Under the pieces are notes generated by a model. It did not search any database and was not told where the DNA came from. It was given only the letters and a program-made list of their open reading frames with translations. A stretch of DNA of 33,985 nucleotides from Candidatus Parabeggiatoa sp. nov. 2. Lineage in GTDB: Bacteria; Pseudomonadota; Gammaproteobacteria; Beggiatoales; Beggiatoaceae. A program made the translations under genes and the position numbers. Position 1 is the first letter of the stretch. Each line of letters begins with the position of its first letter. Of this stretch, positions 29,097 to 33,985 are shown piece after piece. The stretch spans positions 1-33,985 of the forward strand of contig NBMI01000047.1 of NCBI GenBank assembly GCA_002085445.1, read 5' to 3'.

Positions 29097-31400
29097 ATGC
29101 GAACAATATATCTTATTATCTTCAGCCTGTTGAGTTGCTTTCCGGCTAACATTCCAGCAGCCCCACAGACGCAAGGCGATGCGTTAGTACAAGCAATGCG
29201 CTATTGCCAGAAGGAAGGCATTAAAAACCACCAGATAGCGACAGGTACACATATACCCAGCGGCGACACCCTGCTCCAAGTCGCTGAAACCTACCAACAT
29301 TTAGGCCATTATCAAGAGTCGATAGCAGTGCTATGCGTTGCGCTGGAAAATACCTCAGAAGCTGATCCTCTCAGCAACGCGATTATCTTAGGAAGCCTTG
29401 GGTACGCCTATTTTATTGTCGGGAAAACTGAGAAAGCCATTGCTCTGTTAAAAGACAGTGTAAACCGAGCCAAGGCCTTAAAACAGCCTGGTGCCGCTGC
29501 GGTGGCACTGAATAACTTAGGCAACGTCTATGCCACCTATCCTGAACCGGAGAAGCGCGACAAAGCCTTAACGTATTATCGTCAAAGTGCAGATTCAGCG
29601 ACTCAGGCCGGAAACAACCTGCTTGCCGTCAAGGCTATGGTTAATTGGGTGCAGACGCAATTAGAAAAAACGTCAACATTTCAGGAGATTGAAAGCGAAC
29701 TCTTTACTATCCTGAAAAAGAGTCAGCCTATCGACGCGCCCCACCAACAAATCCAAGTTCAGCTCAGAGTGGGTAAACTTATCCTTATGATTTATAAGCA
29801 ATTTCCTTCACACCAAGCTAAGTTATTGCCTTATGCCTACCAGATGTTTAGTGACGCACTGACGTTAGCTCAAGAACACAAAAATAGGCGAGCGATCTCT
29901 CAGGCATTAGGCTATCTGGCTCAACTCTATATGGACAAGGGCCGTTATGCAGAAGCCCTGACGCTGACACGCCAAGCGATATTTAAAGCCCAAGAGGTAA
30001 GCGCACATGAACTCCTTTACTATTGGCAATGGCAGCGTGGGCGATTACTCAAAAAACTGGGACAGAACGATGACGCGATTTCAGCCTATCAACAAGCTGT
30101 CAACACTTTATTGTCTATTCGCTACGATTTGTCCCGTATTTATCGGGCTTCTCGCTCATCCTTTCGTGACAAAGTGGGCGCCGTATTTCTGGAATTGGCC
30201 GACTTATTGTTACAACAAGCAGCCTCTTCGCCGCCTTCGTTGATAAAAAAATATCTCAAAGACACCCAAGACACGCTAGAAAAACTGAAAGGGGCTGAAT
30301 TGCTCGACTATTTCCAGAACGAGTGTGTCATTGATGCACAGGTGGAACTTGATGACGTTGCGCCACTGTTACCGGGCACGGCAGTACTTTATCCGATTAT
30401 TTTTAACGATAGGTTGGCACTTTTGCGGCATAATAAGGATGACATAGTTTGGCGAACAGTTCCGATTAACAAAGAAACGCTAAGTCAACAAGTCAATGCC
30501 CTTCGTGAACAACTTGAAACCGAACAATTTCGTGGCAACAGTTTTCTGACATACGCACAAACGTTATACGACTGGTTAATTCGCCCCATTGAAACTGAAC
30601 TAAAGGGCGTTGAGACGTTGGTGTTTGTGCCGGATGGCATACTCCGCACTTTGCCTATCGCGGCACTCCATAATGGAACAAACTACCTTATCCATGACTA
30701 TGCGTTAGCGATAGTGCCGGGTTTAACGTTGACTTTGAGTGATTCATCTAAAGCGAAACCGAACAACATAGCGAAACCGAACAACATTCATATATTACTT
30801 GCGGGTTTGAAGTTACACGATTTGCCTAATACCGAAACCGAATTTAAATGGATTAAAAATCAGGTTCAAGCCGCTTCTGATAAAAACAGTACATTTGTCG
30901 AGTTACTGAATGAACAGTTTACCAAAAGTCGCTTGGAGCAGGAATTAATAAAAACGGCTCATTTTGCGGTACATATTTCCTCTCATGCCGCTTTTAAGGC
31001 TGATATCAACGAAACTTACATCCTAACTGGCGAAGGGCGTTTGTTATTAGATCAGTTTGAAAATTCATTAGCCTTCAATCGAATCCATGACTCGTCACTC
31101 AATCTTATCACCTTGAGTGCCTGCCAAACAGCTCAGGGAGATGATCGCGCCGCATTGGGTTTAGGTGGTATTGCGCTTCGTGCTGGTGCCCAAAGTGCTG
31201 TCGCAACTCTTTGGAAGGTAGAACAGTCGTTTCCGGCTCAATTAATGCCGCTTTTTTATAAACATGTCAGCGAGGGTAAGCTATCAAAAGCGCAAGCCCT
31301 GCGACAAGCGCAATTGGAGATGATGGAAAAAACGGCACTTTATTATGATCATCCCTCTTTTTGGGCCGCTTTTATTTTGATTGGAAATTGGCTTCAGTGA
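29097..31400 (+). CDS. Secreted TPR-CHAT caspase-like protease (767 aa)
   Basis: ATG 29097 has AGAAGGA six bases upstream. A signal peptide (MRTIYLIIFSLLSCFPANIPAA) is followed by TPR-type helical repeats (about 45-370, e.g. YQHLGHYQESIAVL, LGYAYFIVGKTEKAIALL, LAQLYMDKGRYAEALTL) and a C-terminal CHAT domain (about 470-767). The caspase-fold dyad is visible: His630 in HISSHAAF and Cys676 in LSACQTAQGD, followed by GLGGIALRAGAQSAVATLW and the final HPSFWAAFILIGNW. CHAT proteases of this layout are often encoded beside TPS adhesins in cyanobacteria and giant sulfur bacteria, so processing of an exoprotein such as 25489-28119 is a reasonable guess but not shown. A terminator follows. Confidence 0.92.
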   Translation: MRTIYLIIFSLLSCFPANIPAAPQTQGDALVQAMRYCQKEGIKNHQIATGTHIPSGDTLLQVAETYQHLGHYQESIAVLCVALENTSEADPLSNAIILGSLGYAYFIVGKTEKAIALLKDSVNRAKALKQPGAAAVALNNLGNVYATYPEPEKRDKALTYYRQSADSATQAGNNLLAVKAMVNWVQTQLEKTSTFQEIESELFTILKKSQPIDAPHQQIQVQLRVGKLILMIYKQFPSHQAKLLPYAYQMFSDALTLAQEHKNRRAISQALGYLAQLYMDKGRYAEALTLTRQAIFKAQEVSAHELLYYWQWQRGRLLKKLGQNDDAISAYQQAVNTLLSIRYDLSRIYRASRSSFRDKVGAVFLELADLLLQQAASSPPSLIKKYLKDTQDTLEKLKGAELLDYFQNECVIDAQVELDDVAPLLPGTAVLYPIIFNDRLALLRHNKDDIVWRTVPINKETLSQQVNALREQLETEQFRGNSFLTYAQTLYDWLIRPIETELKGVETLVFVPDGILRTLPIAALHNGTNYLIHDYALAIVPGLTLTLSDSSKAKPNNIAKPNNIHILLAGLKLHDLPNTETEFKWIKNQVQAASDKNSTFVELLNEQFTKSRLEQELIKTAHFAVHISSHAAFKADINETYILTGEGRLLLDQFENSLAFNRIHDSSLNLITLSACQTAQGDDRAALGLGGIALRAGAQSAVATLWKVEQSFPAQLMPLFYKHVSEGKLSKAQALRQAQLEMMEKTALYYDHPSFWAAFILIGNWLQ

Positions 31401-31417
31401 AATGGTGCAACTTGGAC

Positions 31418-31452
31418 AAACATCCGAGGTTTGCCAAACATCGGATGTTTTT
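31418..31452 (+). terminator. Rho-independent terminator after the CHAT gene
   Basis: Arms 31418-31427 and 31441-31450 (AAACATCCGA / TCGGATGTTT) pair, with an inner GTTTG/CAAAC stem. The hairpin ends in five T residues (31448-31452). It starts 18 bases after the stop codon. Confidence 0.8.
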
Positions 31453-31466
31453 AATGTAAAACCACA

Positions 31467-31679
31467 ATGAACAAGCCAGCAAATATCAGATTTACCCGTT
31501 ACGAAAAAATCGCAAACGCGTTGAGCAATTGGCAAATAGATGAAACGGGATATCGATTGCTTGAAAAGACAGAGTGGGTTGTGACTGAAAAAATTAAAAA
31601 TGAAAATTTTATTTATAAGCAATTCTTTTTACACGCAATTTCATCACTTATTCATAAGAGCCATGACAGCGTGATTTGA
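31467..31679 (+). pseudogene. N-terminal fragment of an RNA-ligase-like gene
   Basis: Reads RFTRYEKIANALSNWQIDETGYRLLEKTEWVVTEKIKNENFIYKQ from ATG 31467. The spacing and the WVVTEKIxxxNF box match the start of Rnl2-type RNA ligases, where Lys in EKIHGxNF is the adenylated residue. Here the conserved Gly after it is lost (EKIKNENF). Coding resemblance stops near 31640, and the frame then runs into a module A repeat (ATGACAGCGTGATT). All downstream nucleotidyltransferase motifs are gone, so it cannot be an active ligase. No ribosome site is seen. Confidence 0.5.
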
Positions 31680-31727
31680 ATAAAATCAAATGACAACATG
31701 GCCGGGCGCATTCCCGTTTTCACGGTT

Positions 31728-31880
31728 AAGTACAACGAATTACGCGGATAAACGAATTAAGTACAACGAAATTAATTAAGTACAACGAATTACGCGGATA
31801 AACGAATTAAGTACAACGAATTACGCGGATAAACGAATTAATTAAGTACAACGACACAAGCGCGGATAAACGAATTAAGT
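31728..31880 (+). repeat. Short tandem array of AAGTACAACGAATTACGCGG units
   Basis: Four or five copies of a unit of about 31 bases (AAGTACAACGAATTACGCGG then ATAAACGAATT) occur, some shortened or with an added AATT. The last copy runs into module A of the next array. Confidence 0.75.
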
Positions 31881-32490
31881 AAATGTGATGGACTGACGTT
31901 GCTAACAGTGTCTAGCAAATGAGACGTGCTGAGGTTTCGAGCCATGACAGCGTGATTTGAATTAATTCAAATGACAACATGGCCCTCAAATAAATGTGAT
32001 GGGCTGAGGTTGCGAACTTTGTCTGGCAAAAGAGACGTGCTGAGGTTTCGAGCTATGACAGCGTGATTTGAATTAAATCAAATGACAACATGGCCCTCAA
32101 ATAAATGTGATGGACTGAGGTTGCGAACTTTGTCCAGCAAAATAGACGTGCTGAGGTTTCGGGCTATGACAGCGTGATTTGAATTAATTCAAATGACAAC
32201 ATGGCCCTCAAATAAACGCGATGGGCTGACGTTGCCAACATTTAGACTTAGGTGAGATATTTGATATTTCTCATATCGAGTCGATTTCTTACTTAAAAAT
32301 TTATCAGAAATTTCTTATGATAAATCCCTTCTTATATACAATCCTTGTCGTTATGGTTGTTTGATAAAAACTTGATCATTGAGTGACAGCGTGATTTGAA
32401 TTAATTCAAATGACAACATGGCCCCCAAATAAATGTGATGGGCTGATGTTGCCAACACTGTCCAGCAAAAGATACGTGCTGACGTTTCTG
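31881..32490 (+). repeat. 111-bp tandem repeat array (module A family)
   Basis: Units start at 31941, 32052 and 32163 with exact 111-base spacing; a partial unit precedes (31881-31940) and a diverged one follows (about 32383-32490) after an AT-rich spacer. Each holds GACAGCGTGATTTG, the palindrome ATTTGAATTAATTCAAAT (one copy AAAT-changed), ACAACATGGCCCTCAAATAA and AGAGACGTGCTGAGGTTTC. The same unit occurs singly and inverted at 10.7-12.4 kb. No gene is seen up to 32535. Confidence 0.85.
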
Positions 32491-32555
32491 CCCCTGAGAG
32501 ATTGATTTAATTAATTATTTTTACAAACTATTAGTTGTTAGCTTTTTTGAAAGTG

Positions 32556-33188
32556 ATGAATTTATTTATACAATTTAAAAATTTAGGTGACATGCTAAAA
32601 GCGTGCTTCAAACGTGTCAAAGAAATCCAAGAACGATTTTATCTCATATTTCTCAAGCCGCTCAATTTATGGCCTTTAAAACACGCTCTAAAACAGAAAA
32701 AAGTAGCTCTTGGAACGGCTCAATATCCCAGAATGGCACCTTATGCCCCCAATGTAAATGGCCCACGAACAGCATCAGATGCCATAGCCTTGGCTAAGTC
32801 AAAGGGTATAGAAATACCATATGATATATATATTGGGTTTATGAAGAAATGGATCAGAAAGGACGCTGATGCCGAGTATTTCTATCGAAAGGATGAATTT
32901 GATCCAGATGACTGGATTAAATGGAGTGATTTCTATCACGACAAAACAGGTAAAATTCCCGTTCGTTTTAATGCTAAGCTCCTAGAGAGTGATGAAGCTA
33001 TCATAGCCCATATCGCTCATGAGATGCATGAGCTTAATGCCTTAAGACGACTCTTTGAGGAAGAAAGTGGGAAAATGCCGGCGCGAAAGCTTATGCGGCA
33101 TATTGGACAAGGGATTCCAAAGAATTTACATGATCAAGCTTGGGAGGTTGCGGATAAAGTGGTACGTGCTATGAGGGAGGAACAATGA
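32556..33188 (+). CDS. Orphan toxin-like protein with HIAHEMHE motif (210 aa)
   Basis: Start uncertain: ATG 32556 is used, but TTG 32535 and ATG 32592 (after AGGTGA) are also possible. The first 70 residues are basic and irregular and may be a scrambled junction. From about residue 80 the protein looks like a compact domain: NGPRTASDAIALAKSKGIEIPYDI, WSDFYHDKTGKIPVRFNAKLL, SDEAIIAHIAHEMHELNALRRLFEE and IPKNLHDQAWEVADKVVRAMRE. It resembles C-terminal tips of RHS-type polymorphic toxins, and the His/Glu-rich helix could be a catalytic or metal-binding site. No carrier (RHS, FHA) is fused. Its stop overlaps the next gene's ATG by 4 bases, a typical toxin-immunity arrangement. Confidence 0.6.
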   Translation: MNLFIQFKNLGDMLKACFKRVKEIQERFYLIFLKPLNLWPLKHALKQKKVALGTAQYPRMAPYAPNVNGPRTASDAIALAKSKGIEIPYDIYIGFMKKWIRKDADAEYFYRKDEFDPDDWIKWSDFYHDKTGKIPVRFNAKLLESDEAIIAHIAHEMHELNALRRLFEEESGKMPARKLMRHIGQGIPKNLHDQAWEVADKVVRAMREEQ

Positions 33189-33487
33189 AAAAAGATAATG
33201 GCGATTTGAGTACCGAATTAACTGAGTATCGATCTCAATATGAAGCGGGACTTTACACCCTCCGTGAACTTGTTTGGGTTGTCATTGATTTGATGAGTGA
33301 ATCAATGACGGATGAGAATTGGCGTAGTTTACCTGAGTGGCTACAAACACAAGTTGTGGGAGCCATGAGAAAAGTTTCTGAAAAAAAGACAGAAAAAATT
33401 ATTTTTGGAGATGTTGAGCCTGAAATAGCGATACAACGGAATAAGATTGTGAAGGCTTGGTTAAGAGAAAAAGGCTATTTAATTTAA
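33185..33487 (+). CDS. Probable immunity protein for the upstream toxin-like gene (100 aa)
   Basis: ATG 33185 overlaps the previous stop (ATGA) and has GGGAGG just upstream, inside the toxin-like gene. The protein is small, all-helical by appearance and mixed in charge: LTEYRSQYEAGLYTLRELVWVVIDLM, WRSLPEWLQTQVVGAMRKV and PEIAIQRNKIVKAWLREKGYLI. No signal peptide or membrane helix is seen, so it is cytoplasmic. I do not recognise the family; the immunity role is inferred from size, order and coupling. The MITE-like element at 33500-33780 begins 13 bases after its stop. Confidence 0.6.
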   Translation: MKKDNGDLSTELTEYRSQYEAGLYTLRELVWVVIDLMSESMTDENWRSLPEWLQTQVVGAMRKVSEKKTEKIIFGDVEPEIAIQRNKIVKAWLREKGYLI

Positions 33488-33499
33488 TTTAAATTAAGT

Positions 33500-33780
33500 C
33501 TTACCATTCGCTTAATAAAAAACTTAAAATTTTGTCTAAGTACAACGGATTTGCGGACTAAGCGGATTGATTAGCCTAGCGATTTCATGATCCGTTTACG
33601 AGTCAATCCTGGTTTTGGAGTCTTCTGAAGAAAAAATCATCGATAAGCTTAAGCGAGGCTGTTTGAGTCATTCGCTTGCCCAGGTTCTTTTGGGAAATTC
33701 ACGCCTAAAAAATGCGATAAAATAGTTTGTCAAATAGTTATAAATTAGCGTTTTTATGATTTTATTAAGCGAATGGTAAG
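33500..33780. mobile_element. 281-bp MITE-like element with 21-bp terminal repeats
   Basis: The terminal 21 bases (starting CTTACCATTCGC at 33500-33520) are perfectly inverted at 33760-33780. The flanking hexamer TTAAGT (33494-33499 and 33781-33786) looks like a target duplication. No open frame of note lies inside, so it would be non-autonomous. The tail 33787-33885 holds no gene; a CCCCTACGGGG hairpin lies near 33865. Confidence 0.75.
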
Positions 33781-33885
33781 TTAAGTAGGTAAACAAAATT
33801 TTTTTAGTTTAACATAACGGCGTTTGTAGTAGGAGCAATGCGACTATGACTTTTGCCTGAAAACCCCTACGGGGTTGGGGCCCCC

Positions 33886-33915
33886 AGGTTTCACCTCAAT
33901 GCCATTAAGTTAAGA
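33886..33915 (-). repeat. Right copy of 30-bp window-terminal inverted repeat
   Basis: Exact reverse complement of 83-112. Just before it lies the hairpin AACCCC-TAC-GGGGTT and a GGGGCCCCC stretch, paralleled by a diverged CAACCCCG hairpin just after the left copy. Nothing else is recognised to the end of the window. Confidence 0.85.
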
Positions 33916-33985
33916 TATAACCTATTGATTTTTAATAAAATTTTGTGTGTGTTAGGGTGGGGTACCCGATTTTTTACTTTCAATA

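Noticed and set aside
32603..32797. 64-residue frame overlapping the orphan toxin gene
   Set aside because: Alternate frame of 32556-33188; considered as a sign of frameshift in that gene's first third, but without homologues at hand it cannot be supported.

Overview
The window looks like accessory DNA from a filamentous or giant sulfur bacterium (Beggiatoa / Thioploca / Thiomargarita type gammaproteobacterium). That placement is an inference. It rests on the mix of multi-receiver hybrid kinases with Gln/Glu-rich coiled coils, a TPS adhesin beside a CHAT protease, an Uma2 nuclease, many toxin-antitoxin genes, and very abundant palindromic intergenic repeats. A filamentous cyanobacterium is the main alternative. 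No rRNA, tRNA, CRISPR array or phage structural gene was recognised. All readings are by eye; no database search was run.

Layout. (1) 0.3-0.9 kb: a small conserved hypothetical protein. (2) 1.4-9.3 kb: two tandem hybrid histidine kinases. The first (1469-4885) stays in one frame but carries three nonsense codons (TAA, TAG, TAA), one directly before the phospho-accepting histidine. The second (5014-9267) is intact. (3) 9.7-10.2 kb: an exported YbjN-domain protein with a strong terminator. (4) 10.5-12.6 kb: a block of interleaved hairpin repeats and a nuclease-gene remnant. (5) 12.6-18.5 kb, all minus strand: a secreted YD-repeat protein, an Uma2 nuclease, and a run of toxin-antitoxin modules, some intact (RelE-type, BrnTA, PIN plus partner) and some with beheaded toxins. 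Copies of one 107-133 bp inverted-repeat element punctuate this run, usually just upstream of a start codon. (6) 18.6-24.5 kb, minus strand: a giant Sec-exported RHS protein whose variable tip starts with an Arg/Ser-rich tandem repeat. A 232-bp MITE-like element with an 8-bp target duplication lies just upstream of it. (7) 25.5-31.4 kb, plus strand: a TPS-type filamentous adhesin and a secreted TPR-CHAT protease. (8) 31.5-32.5 kb: an RNA-ligase N-terminal fragment and a 111-bp tandem repeat array. (9) 32.5-33.5 kb: an orphan toxin-like gene overlapping a small probable immunity gene. A second MITE-like element follows. The two ends of the window carry inverted copies of one perfect 30-bp repeat.

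Functional picture. The region combines signalling (hybrid kinases), surface or contact proteins (RHS, FHA-like adhesin, CHAT protease, YD-repeat lipid-free secreted protein) and conflict modules (TA pairs, orphan toxin/immunity). It is being rearranged by small non-autonomous elements. Several genes end or begin exactly at repeats, so repeat-mediated deletion appears to be the main source of the broken genes.
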